In this document: positions 16,997-25,962 of the stretch, one piece after another
How positions within the stretch are numbered: the stretch's first letter is position 1
How the letters are laid out: every line of letters starts with the position of its first letter
Assembly (NCBI RefSeq): GCF_003201655.1
Contig: NZ_QJJU01000027.1
Span: 1 to 64,000 of the forward strand
Length of the DNA: 64,000 bases
DNA from: Mycolicibacterium moriokaense
GTDB lineage: Bacteria > Actinomycetota > Actinomycetes > Mycobacteriales > Mycobacteriaceae
Direction of reading: 5' to 3'
Made by a program: the position numbers and the translations under genes
Notes under the pieces: generated by a model
What the model was told of the DNA's origin: nothing
The model's input: the letters and a program-made list of their open reading frames with translations, nothing else
Database searches by the model: none

Positions 16997-18102
16997 CTAT
17001 GACGAGCACAATCGATCTGCCCAAGATCTCGGCCGACGCACATGTCGACGAACCGCACGACCTCTGGTACGAGCGGCTCAGCGAGGACCTGCGCGAGCAC
17101 GCGCCGCGCAGAATTCTGGCCAATGCTGATGGTGGCTGGAGCCTGGTCATCAACGGCAGCCCCATCGGCTGGAACGAGTTGTCTGCTGAGGAAGCTGCCG
17201 CCAAGGAAGCCGAGCGGGTCGCCGCGGCATCGTACGATGTCCGCCTCGACATGATGAAGACCGACCGTATCAACGGCGAGATCGTGTTCCCCACCATCGG
17301 TCTTTACGCCTGGGATATCGCCAATCCGCTTGCCGGACAGGCGGTCTGCCAGGTGTACAACGACTGGATTCGCGAGCAGATCGGCGGCCACGATCGCGTC
17401 AAGCTCGCAGCCATGATCCCCACCTGGGACGTCGACATGGCCATCGCCGAGATCGAGCGGGTGGCAGGCGACCCGTCGGTAGGCGGCCTCCTGCTACCGC
17501 TGGTGGGCAAGCCGGAGTGGAACAACAAGGATTGGGAGCCGATGTGGGCAGCGATCGCCTCGTCGGGCCGGCCTGCCGTCATGCACCAGGGCAGCGGGCA
17601 CGACATGATCTTCTACCGTGGCTGGGGCAGCGGAACCGTCAACCTGCTCGCCACCCAGTCGATGGCGCCACGCGCGGCCGCGTTGCTGAGTTGCAGCGGA
17701 ATCCTGGAACGCCACCCCAACTTGCACGCGGTGTTCGTCGAGTGCAACGGCGGGTGGATCTCCTGGGCGATGCAGACCCTGGACTACTACTACCAGGCGC
17801 ATGACGAGATCGGGTGGGTGAAGCCGAAGCTCGCCGAACTGCCCAGCCACTACATTCGGCACCAGATCCACTCGACGTTCCAGGATGACCCGGTGGCGAT
17901 CACCAACCTGGCCGATACCGGCGCCGAATGCCTGCTGTGGGGTAACGACTATCCGCACCCGGAAAGCACGTACCCCGAGTCCGTGCAAATCCTCGAAAGG
18001 CTCTTCAAAGGGGTGGACATCGAAAGTGCCCGTGCGATCGTCGGTGGAAATGCGCACCGGCTCTTCGGGTTCGATGACAGTGTCCTCAAGGATCTCCCCT
18101 AA
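16993..18102 (+). CDS. Amidohydrolase (PF04909), second copy
   Basis: A 369-residue paralogue of the preceding gene with ISADAHVDEPHDLW at the start, VMHQGSGHD in the middle (metal histidine) and LLWGNDYPHPESTYP at the end. It is translated from a GTG overlapping the upstream stop; an ATG at 16999 is an alternative. Two adjacent, coupled amidohydrolases may form a hetero-oligomer or perform successive steps. The ACAD gene follows directly, which places the enzyme in an acyl-CoA pathway. Confidence 0.82.
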   Translation: MTMTSTIDLPKISADAHVDEPHDLWYERLSEDLREHAPRRILANADGGWSLVINGSPIGWNELSAEEAAAKEAERVAAASYDVRLDMMKTDRINGEIVFPTIGLYAWDIANPLAGQAVCQVYNDWIREQIGGHDRVKLAAMIPTWDVDMAIAEIERVAGDPSVGGLLLPLVGKPEWNNKDWEPMWAAIASSGRPAVMHQGSGHDMIFYRGWGSGTVNLLATQSMAPRAAALLSCSGILERHPNLHAVFVECNGGWISWAMQTLDYYYQAHDEIGWVKPKLAELPSHYIRHQIHSTFQDDPVAITNLADTGAECLLWGNDYPHPESTYPESVQILERLFKGVDIESARAIVGGNAHRLFGFDDSVLKDLP

Positions 18103-19128
18103 GTGTCTGAAGATTTCCGGATTCGCCGGCAGGACTTCAACCTTAGTGACGAGCAGGTAGCGCTGCAGGAGTCGTTCCGCGCGTACTTCGATAAGACGGT
18201 GCCAGCGTCCCGGGTTCGAGCCGCCGAGCCCGACGGTTTCGACAAGGCGCTGTGGGACGAACTCCGGGAGCGCTCCGTCGTTGCAATGGCGCTTCCGGAA
18301 TCCGCAGGTGGTGACGGGGCGGGTCTGGTCGAGGTCGCTATCGTCGTCGAAGAGGCGGGGCGGCGCGCTGCGCCGGTGCCGATGGCCGACGTGCTGGCGT
18401 CCGCGCGTGCACTGGCGCGGCTTGACGCCGGCGCAGACCTCTTGGCCCGAATGCGGGACCGTGATGCGATCGTCACCATCGCACCCGGTGACGGTGACCG
18501 ACGCCTCGTCCCCTCAGGTGGGATCGCTGAGGCGGTGCTTGCTCTGAGTCGACACGATCTCGTATTGATCGCTGATGGGCCTGCGCATATCGAGGCAAAT
18601 CTCGCCTGCGCACCTGTGGCGTGGCGTCGCATCAGCGACGGCGCAGCGGTGGGTTCGGCCGACGACTGGGCGGTGATCGAACGTGAATGGCACATCCTGA
18701 CCGCTGCCGCGCTCGTCGGCCTCGGCCAGACCGCGCTGGACCTCGGTGTGCGGTACGCAAAGGAGCGGACCGCATTCGGCGTCCAGATCGGATCCTTCCA
18801 GGCCGTCGCACACCCGCTGGTCGACGCCGCCAACGCCGTCGATGCCGCAAGAAGACTCGTCTGGCGCGCAGCCTGGTTCAGCGATAACGAACCGGAATCT
18901 GTTGGGGCGCTGGCGCTGTGCGCGCTGGTCGCCGCGGGCGACGCCGCCGACAAGGCGGGTGCGACGGCGATTCACACGCAGGGCGGATTCGGCTTCACAC
19001 TGGAGTCCGACGTGCAGCTGTATTATCGCAGGGCGAAAGGTTGGGCAGCGTTGGCGGGGCACCGCCCAACGTTGCTGCGCAGAATCGCGAAGCTGGCGCC
19101 GCAGTCGACCGAGGTGGGCCAGCTATGA
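18103..19128 (+). CDS. Acyl-CoA dehydrogenase, small (beta-type) subunit
   Basis: A 341-residue ACAD-fold protein. It has the C-terminal helical FAD domain (ERTAFGVQIGSFQAVAHPLVD, GGFGFTLESDVQLYYRR) but lacks the EPxxGSD substrate loop of the middle domain. Such shortened subunits pair with a full ACAD to make alpha2beta2 enzymes, known from steroid side-chain degradation. It begins with GTG right after the amidohydrolase stop and overlaps the next ACAD by 4 nt. On its own it is unlikely to be a complete enzyme. Confidence 0.83.
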   Translation: MSEDFRIRRQDFNLSDEQVALQESFRAYFDKTVPASRVRAAEPDGFDKALWDELRERSVVAMALPESAGGDGAGLVEVAIVVEEAGRRAAPVPMADVLASARALARLDAGADLLARMRDRDAIVTIAPGDGDRRLVPSGGIAEAVLALSRHDLVLIADGPAHIEANLACAPVAWRRISDGAAVGSADDWAVIEREWHILTAAALVGLGQTALDLGVRYAKERTAFGVQIGSFQAVAHPLVDAANAVDAARRLVWRAAWFSDNEPESVGALALCALVAAGDAADKAGATAIHTQGGFGFTLESDVQLYYRRAKGWAALAGHRPTLLRRIAKLAPQSTEVGQL

Positions 19129-20303
19129 ACTTCGGCACCGTTGAACTCGACGACGACACCCTGGCGTTCTGGCGCGACGCGCGCGAGTTCTTCGACGAGC
19201 ACGTCACTGCGGAGGTGCTCGAACAAGAGCGCACCGACGGCGATGGATTCAACGAAGCCCTGCATCTGGCGATGGGTCAACGCGGCTGGGTGGCCACCCG
19301 ATGGCCGAAGTCCGAAGGGGGAGCAGACCTCGATCCCATGCGGGCGCGCATCGTGGCGTTGGAGTGGGCCCGCAGCGGAGCGCCGTACGTCCTGGCCTCC
19401 ACCACACTGCTGCCGCCGATCGCAATCCGGATGTTCGGGTCACCGGAGGTTCAAACTGAGGTTCTGCCCGGGGTGGCAGACGGCACCGTGCGGATCTGCC
19501 TCGGCTACACCGAACCCGACTGCGGGTCCGACCTGGCCGCCGTGCGTACCCGCGCCGAGCGCGATGGCGACGGCTGGATCATCAACGGGCAGAAGATGTT
19601 CACCACCGGCGCGCAGTTCAGCCAGTATTGCTTCCTGCTCACGCGCACCGATCCGACGGCCCCAGTGCATGCGGGCCTCACGGTGTTCCTGCTGCCACTG
19701 GACACCCCCGGTGTAGAGATCCGCCCAATCGGCACCCTGGGTGGTGAGCGCACCAACTTCGTTTATCTGTCTGACGTCCGCATCGACGACCGATGGCGAC
19801 TTGGAGACGTCAACGCGGGCTGGACCGTCGTCGCGGCACCGTTGAGCCAGGAACACGGCATCGCCGCCGACGGCGAGGACCCCACGATCGGCGGGCCGTA
19901 TCTCACCGAGTGCGAGAAACTGCTGGCCGAGTTTCTGCGTTGGGCCGCAGCGCAATCCACGGATACCGGCACACCGGTGCTCGACGACGCCGGGGTCGCA
20001 GAGCGTCTCGGCGAAGCAATCGTGAGCGTCGAGATGACGCGGTGCGCCGCGGGGCCGCCCGCGCGGGTTCTGTCGTCGGACCTGTTGATACACATCGCTT
20101 CACAATTGATCGACATCGTCGGCCCCACAGCTCTATTGGTACGGGAGGCAGACAGAAGCGCCGGCAACGGAGCCTTCGAAGCCGGATTCCGATTTGCACC
20201 AGGAACGGCGATCTACGGCGGATCGACCGACATCGCAAGGAACGTCATCGCCGAGCGGTTCCTGGGCCTTCCCCGAAGTACACCACGGAGGAGCACGAAA
20301 TGA
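19125..20303 (+). CDS. Acyl-CoA dehydrogenase, large (alpha-type) subunit
   Basis: A 392-residue ACAD that should introduce a double bond next to the CoA thioester using FAD. YTEPDCGSDLAAVRT and GWIINGQKMFTTGAQ are the substrate and FAD segments. GGSTDIARNVIAERFLGLPR closes the C-terminal domain. The ATG at 19125 overlaps the stop of its partner, so the two subunits are made together. Its own stop overlaps the P450 start, tying oxidation and dehydrogenation into one transcript. Confidence 0.87.
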   Translation: MNFGTVELDDDTLAFWRDAREFFDEHVTAEVLEQERTDGDGFNEALHLAMGQRGWVATRWPKSEGGADLDPMRARIVALEWARSGAPYVLASTTLLPPIAIRMFGSPEVQTEVLPGVADGTVRICLGYTEPDCGSDLAAVRTRAERDGDGWIINGQKMFTTGAQFSQYCFLLTRTDPTAPVHAGLTVFLLPLDTPGVEIRPIGTLGGERTNFVYLSDVRIDDRWRLGDVNAGWTVVAAPLSQEHGIAADGEDPTIGGPYLTECEKLLAEFLRWAAAQSTDTGTPVLDDAGVAERLGEAIVSVEMTRCAAGPPARVLSSDLLIHIASQLIDIVGPTALLVREADRSAGNGAFEAGFRFAPGTAIYGGSTDIARNVIAERFLGLPRSTPRRSTK

Positions 20304-21535
20304 CCGACACGACAGCACTATCCGCGGACGAACAGCCCGGTGATGCCGTGACCGAGGGCCTTGCGGCCGAAAGCGTCGGCGGGGATTTCGCCGCGATGCT
20401 GGCCGTGCCCGAGCCGCAGGAGGTGTACGCAGGTATCGGATCAATTCCGATCCTGTCGATCGAAGGCAATCACATCGTGGGTGCGGCCAAGACTGTCGAC
20501 ACCTTGACCCGCAGCCACCATGTCCTCGGATCGGGCGCGCTGGGCAACACGCAAAGCGCCGACCGGCCGTTGATCCCGCTCGACATCGACCGCCCCGAGC
20601 ACACCAAGTACCGCAAGCTGCTGGACCCGATCTTCGCGGCGAAGGTCATCGCGCCCCTGGAGACCGACGTGCGGGCGCTCGCCGATGAACTGATCGACGA
20701 GTTCATCGAGCGCGGCCACGCCGACGTCTACGACGAGTTCTGCGCGATCCTGCCATCCACGATCTTCCTGCGGCTCATGGGTATTCCCGTGACCGAGCTG
20801 AATTACTTCCTGCAGAACAAGGACGATCTGCTTCGCGACGTCGAGGGTGAAACCATCAGCCAGCGCGAAGCACGGTACAAAGCCGCAGGCAAGAAGTGTT
20901 ACGACTACTTCAACCGGGTTCTCGATGCGCGCCAAGCCAGCGGTGTACCGGGTGACGATCTACTCGGCCGATTGCTGACCGCTGAAGTTGACGGGCATTC
21001 GCTGACCCGGGAGAACATCCTCGACATTTGCTTCCTGCTGATGATCGCCGGCCTCGACACGGTTGCGGCGTCGCTTTCTTGCATGCTGAGCTGGCTTGCT
21101 CGCCATCCCGACGAGCGCCGCCGTGTGGTCGCCAACCCCGAGATGTGGCCGGACGCTATCGAAGAGCTCATGCGGTGGGAGACTCCCGTGCCGATTGGCA
21201 CTCGCACTCCCACCGTCGACATGCAGGTCGGTGATACGGTCGTCCCCGCGGGAACCCCGGTGGCAGTGCTGTGGGCTGCGGCCAACCTCGACCCAGAGAA
21301 GTTCAAGGACCCGCTCACCGTCGACCTCACCCGTCGACCGAATCCGCATTATTCATTCGCGAGCGGCTTCCATCGCTGTCTCGGAAGTCACCTCGCACGC
21401 ATGGAACTGAGAGCTGCGCTCGACCAGTTCCATAAGCGGATCCCCGAATACGAGATCACCCCCGGTGCGCAGCTGCGGTACGAGGCACTGCCAGTGCGTC
21501 TGGCACGGCCACTTCCGTTGAGTTGGGCGGTGTGA
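20300..21535 (+). CDS. Cytochrome P450
   Basis: A 411-residue soluble P450 that hydroxylates a small hydrophobic substrate with O2. The I-helix has AGLDTV, the ExxR motif is EELMR, and the heme loop FASGFHRCLG puts the heme cysteine at about residue 360. Electrons probably come from the ferredoxin encoded directly downstream. The ATG at 20300 overlaps the ACAD stop and has GGAG eight bases before it. The CYP family cannot be named by eye. Confidence 0.92.
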   Translation: MTDTTALSADEQPGDAVTEGLAAESVGGDFAAMLAVPEPQEVYAGIGSIPILSIEGNHIVGAAKTVDTLTRSHHVLGSGALGNTQSADRPLIPLDIDRPEHTKYRKLLDPIFAAKVIAPLETDVRALADELIDEFIERGHADVYDEFCAILPSTIFLRLMGIPVTELNYFLQNKDDLLRDVEGETISQREARYKAAGKKCYDYFNRVLDARQASGVPGDDLLGRLLTAEVDGHSLTRENILDICFLLMIAGLDTVAASLSCMLSWLARHPDERRRVVANPEMWPDAIEELMRWETPVPIGTRTPTVDMQVGDTVVPAGTPVAVLWAAANLDPEKFKDPLTVDLTRRPNPHYSFASGFHRCLGSHLARMELRAALDQFHKRIPEYEITPGAQLRYEALPVRLARPLPLSWAV

Positions 21536-21536
21536 G

Positions 21537-21728
21537 GTGAATCTGGACCTCGACACCGACGCCTGCCAGGGCCATGGGCGTTGTTACAGCATTGCGCCTG
21601 AACTGTTCGGCGCCGACGAAGAGGGACACAGCCTGCTGCTAATGGGCGACGTCTCCGCCGATCTGGAAACGTCCGCAAGGCATGCCGTGGAGTCCTGTCC
21701 GGAGGAGGCTATCGCGCTCCATGAGTGA
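21537..21728 (+). CDS. Ferredoxin, 3Fe-4S type (CxxHxxC)
   Basis: A 63-residue ferredoxin passing electrons to the P450 just upstream. Cluster ligands are C10, C16 and C54 in CQGHGRC and SCPEEAI; H13 stands where a fourth cysteine would be, the usual mycobacterial P450-ferredoxin variant. The GTG start follows the P450 stop by one base, and the end overlaps the next gene by 8 nt. No ferredoxin reductase gene is seen in the window. Confidence 0.92.
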   Translation: MNLDLDTDACQGHGRCYSIAPELFGADEEGHSLLLMGDVSADLETSARHAVESCPEEAIALHE

Positions 21729-22569
21729 GCAGATCCGCGTGGGATTCATCGGTCTCGGCGACCAGGGCGCGGGGATGGCGCATCGGCTTATCGATTGCGG
21801 TGTGCCGACGACATTGTGGGCGCGCCGTGAGGCGTCTCTCCAACCGTTCCGCGAATCTGGCGCCGCATTCGCGGCGACACCTGCTGAGCTTGGAGCCAAG
21901 AGCGACGTGGTGGGTGTCTGCGTCCTCGACGATGCCGGTGTTCAACAGGTGTTACTCGGCGAATCCGGCGTGCTTTCCGGTATGCGCCCCGGCGCGGTGC
22001 TGGCGATCCACTCAACGATCAGCCTGGACGTCTGTCACCAAATTGCCAGGGCTGCAGATGAACTGGGCATCGGCGTGATCGATGCCCCGGTCAGCGGAGG
22101 CGGATTCGCTGCAGCCAAAGGCGAACTTGCCGTGTTAGTGGGCGGCTCCCCTGAGCACTACGCGAGGGCGTTGCCCGCACTGGAAACGTTTGGGGGTAGC
22201 GTCAGCCACCTCGGCCCCTTGGGCAGCGGGCTGATCGCCAAGTTGATCAACAACACGTTGCATGCGGCCCACTACGCATTGGCGCGTGATGCGCTCGCCG
22301 CTGGGATAGGACTCGGCCTGGACGAGAAGGCACTTGGTCACGTGCTGTCGGTCTGCAGCGGAAACAGTTACTCCCTTAACACGGCGGTAATGGTGGGTGG
22401 ATTCGATGTCCTCGCTCCCCTTGTGGGCACCCTGCTTCGTAAGGACGTGGCCATCTTCGACCGCTTGGCCGCCGAGCACGGCGTTCCCACTGGCTCTCTG
22501 ATACCAGTCGCCGACGAAGCTCTTGAACTCTTCGGTTTCCCTCGAGACCGGATCGACACCAAGGAGTGA
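21721..22569 (+). CDS. NAD(P)-dependent beta-hydroxyacid dehydrogenase (3-hydroxyisobutyrate dehydrogenase-like)
   Basis: About 282 residues. VGFIGLGDQGAGMAHRLIDCG is the Rossmann motif, APVSGGGFAA the substrate-binding signature, and KLINNTL holds the catalytic lysine. Enzymes of this family oxidise 3-hydroxy acids or reduce the semialdehydes. It starts with an ATG inside the end of the ferredoxin gene. It is followed by an aldehyde dehydrogenase with AAGGAG between them, so the pair could move a side-chain alcohol to the acid level. Confidence 0.85.
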   Translation: MSEQIRVGFIGLGDQGAGMAHRLIDCGVPTTLWARREASLQPFRESGAAFAATPAELGAKSDVVGVCVLDDAGVQQVLLGESGVLSGMRPGAVLAIHSTISLDVCHQIARAADELGIGVIDAPVSGGGFAAAKGELAVLVGGSPEHYARALPALETFGGSVSHLGPLGSGLIAKLINNTLHAAHYALARDALAAGIGLGLDEKALGHVLSVCSGNSYSLNTAVMVGGFDVLAPLVGTLLRKDVAIFDRLAAEHGVPTGSLIPVADEALELFGFPRDRIDTKE

Positions 22570-22571
22570 AA

Positions 22572-24116
22572 ATGACTGCCGAAGAAGTTATCTCAGAGCA
22601 GCCAATCCCTGAGACCTTATCGAGCGCCGAGCTCAACGCGAGAGCATCGGCCCGCGCTGAAAGCCGAATGCTGATCGGTGGGAAACTTGTGGGCTCGAGC
22701 AGCGGCGAGACGTTCAAGAATGTCAGCCCGGCCACCGGGAAGGTACTGGGGTCAACGGCGGCGGCCACCTTCGGTGATATGGATGCGGCGATCGCGAGTG
22801 CGCGCCGGGCGTTCGATGACACCGACTGGTCCACCAACGTCGCACTACGGAAGCACTGCCTCATGCAATTGCAGGATGCGCTCGAGCAGGAGCAAGAAGA
22901 CCTGCGTGAGGAGCTGGTCGCCGAGGCCGGTGCGCCGTTGATGACGACTCATATTGCTCAGCTTGATTGGCCCTTGGCTGACGGGTTGTGTTCTGCGGTA
23001 GAGCTATTGGACAGTTTCGCGTGGGAACGACGCCTGGACGGTGGGGGAGTCGGCGGTGACAACACGCACCGTGTTGTCTGGAAGGAGGCGGTCGGAGTCG
23101 TCGGCGCCATCGTCCCGTGGAACTTTCCCTTTGAGATTGCAATCAATAAACTCGCGCAGGCGCTGGCTACGGGAAACACGCTGGTGCTCAAGCCGGACCC
23201 GAACACGCCGTGGACGTCGACTCGGCTCGGCAGGCTGATCGCCGAGAGAACCGACCTGCCACCCGGAGTCGTCAATGTGGTACCTACTCCGGATAATTCG
23301 GTGGCTCAGTTGGTGGTAACCGACCCACGAGTCGATCTGATCTCATTCACCGGGTCGACGTCGGTCGGCAAGGTGATCGCAGGCAAGGCGGCCGAAACGC
23401 TCAAGCGGGTGTTCCTCGAACTCGGCGGAAAGTCGGCAGCCGTAATGCTCGAGGATGCCGACATCGAGGCCGTCATACCCAACATGGCTGGGGTGTGCAT
23501 GCATGCCGGTCAGGGCTGCGGGATCACCACGCGACTAGTGACACCTCGCTCGCGACTCGACGAGGTGATGAACCGGCTGACAGAGATGTTCGAACTGATT
23601 CCACCGGGTGATCCGGCCCTTCCCGATACGCTGCTGGGCCCGGTGATCAATGCGCGACAGCAGGAGCGCATTCTCGGGTACGTGGATCGCGCCCGGGCGG
23701 CGGGCGCTGAAATCGCCGTCGGCGGAACGGCTCCTAGGGAGCTGCCCGAAGCGATTTCGGGTGGCACCTTCGTGCTGCCCACACTGGTCGCGGGGGTGGA
23801 CAATTCGGCTGAGATCGCCCGCGAGGAAGTGTTTGGTCCGGTACTGGTGGTCCTGCCGTACGACAGCGAGGACGAGGCGCTGCGAATCGCCAACGACAGC
23901 GAATACGGGTTGTCGGGCGCGGTCTTCTCGACGTCCAGGGAACGCGCGTTGACTTTCGCTCGCAATGTACGCACCGGCTCGATGTCGGTCAACGGAGGCA
24001 TTTACTACGGGGGCGATGCTCCTTTCGGGGGCTACAAGGCGAGCGGGATTGGCCGTCAGAACGGCCTGGAGGGGTTCGAAAGCTATCTGGAGACCAAATT
24101 GGTGGCCTACACCTGA
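22572..24116 (+). CDS. NAD-dependent aldehyde dehydrogenase
   Basis: About 514 residues; oxidises an aldehyde to the acid. PWNFPFEIAINK and FTGSTSVGK bind the cofactor. The catalytic cysteine is about C316 in AGQGCGITTR and the general base lies in LELGGKS. The ATG at 22572 has AAGGAG at correct spacing and was preferred to a GTG two codons earlier. It probably acts on the product of the P450 or the dehydrogenase just upstream. Confidence 0.9.
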   Translation: MTAEEVISEQPIPETLSSAELNARASARAESRMLIGGKLVGSSSGETFKNVSPATGKVLGSTAAATFGDMDAAIASARRAFDDTDWSTNVALRKHCLMQLQDALEQEQEDLREELVAEAGAPLMTTHIAQLDWPLADGLCSAVELLDSFAWERRLDGGGVGGDNTHRVVWKEAVGVVGAIVPWNFPFEIAINKLAQALATGNTLVLKPDPNTPWTSTRLGRLIAERTDLPPGVVNVVPTPDNSVAQLVVTDPRVDLISFTGSTSVGKVIAGKAAETLKRVFLELGGKSAAVMLEDADIEAVIPNMAGVCMHAGQGCGITTRLVTPRSRLDEVMNRLTEMFELIPPGDPALPDTLLGPVINARQQERILGYVDRARAAGAEIAVGGTAPRELPEAISGGTFVLPTLVAGVDNSAEIAREEVFGPVLVVLPYDSEDEALRIANDSEYGLSGAVFSTSRERALTFARNVRTGSMSVNGGIYYGGDAPFGGYKASGIGRQNGLEGFESYLETKLVAYT

Positions 24117-24166
24117 TCTCTCGAAAAGCGACAGCACCGGGCGACTCAACAGGAGGCCAGAGCGAC

Positions 24167-25012
24167 GTGAAGGTGATCCACGACCGTGGGATGGAACCCG
24201 TGGTTGACAACAACGGAGCGCTGGCCGGACTGCGCACGCTGGTGATCGGAGCGTCCTCGGGCATCGGGTACGCGGTGGCTCGCGCCGCGGCCGCGCAGGG
24301 CGCTCGAGTTGCTGTTGCCGCGCGCCGGATCGACTTACTGGAACCCATGGCTGGCGAATTAGGTGGTACCGCACACGAACTCGACGTCACCAACCCCGCG
24401 TCGATCACCCGGGCCGTCGAACGGGCTGCCGAAGCTCTCACCGCGATCGATGCGATCGTGTGTAGTTGCGGCGTCTTTCCGCTCGCCCGCGTCGAGCACG
24501 TCGACGCGGCGACGTGGGCGGAGGCCTTCGCGGTCAACACCATTGGGCCGGCGCTGGTGATGAGCGCCGCGTTTCCCTACCTTTCCGATGATGCGGTGAT
24601 ACTCGTCGCGTCGAGTGACAAAGTGGGTAGGCCGCCGGCGGGCACGGCCGCGTATGCCGCTAGCAAGGCCGCACTCGACGAGATTCTGCGCTCTTGGCGT
24701 TGCGAGCATCCTGACTTGAGGGTGATCCGGCTCGGTATTGGCCCGACCGACGGAACCGAGCTGACGCGCGGATCCGATCCGGACCTCATCGAGGAGTTGA
24801 TCGGGTACTGGGAACGTGACGGGCGCGTGCCGGAGAACATGGCCGACGTCGCCGACGTCGCGGCCACGATCGTCACGTTGATGTCCAGCGCGCGGGCTAC
24901 CGACACCCTTGTTACCGAGAGCGTGCAGTTGCGACCGCGATTGAGCAATCGGGCGACTGTGACGGCTGCATCGACCAGTGGAGGGGGACGGCTATGGCCG
25001 CCACGCCGCTGA
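24167..25012 (+). CDS. Short-chain dehydrogenase/reductase
   Basis: A 281-residue SDR. VIGASSGIGYAVARA is the nucleotide-binding loop. The catalytic set is a serine in LVASSDK and YAASK. The GTG start at 24167 follows AGGAGG by ten bases. The C-terminal end overlaps the alpha/beta hydrolase gene by 19 nt. It would interconvert an alcohol and ketone within the operon's pathway. The substrate is unknown. Confidence 0.85.
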   Translation: MKVIHDRGMEPVVDNNGALAGLRTLVIGASSGIGYAVARAAAAQGARVAVAARRIDLLEPMAGELGGTAHELDVTNPASITRAVERAAEALTAIDAIVCSCGVFPLARVEHVDAATWAEAFAVNTIGPALVMSAAFPYLSDDAVILVASSDKVGRPPAGTAAYAASKAALDEILRSWRCEHPDLRVIRLGIGPTDGTELTRGSDPDLIEELIGYWERDGRVPENMADVADVAATIVTLMSSARATDTLVTESVQLRPRLSNRATVTAASTSGGGRLWPPRR

Positions 25013-25875
25013 CATTCGACGAGATCGATCATCGCGACGGACCGCTGGCGATCCTGGTTCACGGTTTCCCTGATACTCCGTACACATTCCGGCATCTCGC
25101 ACCGCGGCTGGTTGAGTGTGGCTACCGCGTCGTCGCGCCGTGGTTGCCCGGCTACACATCACCGGTCGACGGATCGATCAGCGTCGGCACCTACGCCAAG
25201 CACATCCTTGCCACGCATGCGGCGTTCGGCGGCGACGAACGGTGCCTGTTGATCGGCCACGACTGGGGGGCCATGGCGTCCTACGGCGCTGTCGCGCTCG
25301 CCCCCGACGCCTTCGCCCGCATGGTGACACTGGCTGTGCCACCGATTGCGGCGCTCTCTGATGTGTTCGTCTATCGCCAACTGAAGCGCTCTTTTTACAT
25401 CTGGCTTATCCAGCAAGTCGGAATCGCCGACATCGCCGTGCTCAAGGACGGTTTCTGGGAAGGCCTCTGGGGAGATTGGTCGCCCGGATACGACGCGACC
25501 TTCGACATCGCGCAGCTGCGGAGCTACGTCACAGCCGAAACGATCGGTGGTGTCCTGGCGCCGTACCGCGCACAGTTCGACCCCGCCTTCGCCGATCCGG
25601 ACGCGAGCGACGAGGCGAACGCCACCCTGCTTTACCCTAGCGTGCCGACGCTCTACCTACACGGCGCCGATGACGGCGCCCTCGGTGCCGAAATGCTGAG
25701 CAACGTGGCGGCGCACCTGCCCGCACCGGGCTCCGGCTACGAGGTAGTTCCGAACGCAGGCCACTTCTTGCATCTGGAACAACCCGATCTGATCTGGGAG
25801 CGGATCGAGAACTGGTGGTCGAAATCCACGCCGACCGTCTCGCCCGGGCGATCCCCGGAGGTGCGCGCCCAATGA
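24994..25875 (+). CDS. Alpha/beta hydrolase, epoxide hydrolase-like
   Basis: A 293-residue hydrolase. HGFPDTPY (23-30) forms the oxyanion region, and GHDWGA places an aspartate nucleophile at D90, as in epoxide hydrolases and haloalkane dehalogenases. H257 in NAGHFLHLEQP is the general base. It could open an epoxide made by the P450 or cleave another bond. It is the last gene of the operon that starts at 15725; the operator at 25878 begins two bases after its stop and marks the next unit. Confidence 0.83.
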   Translation: MAATPLTFDEIDHRDGPLAILVHGFPDTPYTFRHLAPRLVECGYRVVAPWLPGYTSPVDGSISVGTYAKHILATHAAFGGDERCLLIGHDWGAMASYGAVALAPDAFARMVTLAVPPIAALSDVFVYRQLKRSFYIWLIQQVGIADIAVLKDGFWEGLWGDWSPGYDATFDIAQLRSYVTAETIGGVLAPYRAQFDPAFADPDASDEANATLLYPSVPTLYLHGADDGALGAEMLSNVAAHLPAPGSGYEVVPNAGHFLHLEQPDLIWERIENWWSKSTPTVSPGRSPEVRAQ

Positions 25876-25877
25876 AC

Positions 25878-25890
25878 TGTACGCTGTACA
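25878..25890. promoter_or_regulatory. Family A operator (upstream of metal-dependent hydrolase gene)
   Basis: TGTACGCTGTACA, a perfect 5-3-5 palindrome and one of the best copies of the family. It lies 72 nt before the next start codon and follows the hydrolase stop directly, separating two transcription units. Confidence 0.65.
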
Positions 25891-25962
25891 AAAATGGCGA
25901 CTGGTGCCACGCTTATGACATGTCGTCTGCGCCTGATGCGATGCGGGAAAGGTGATTTGCCC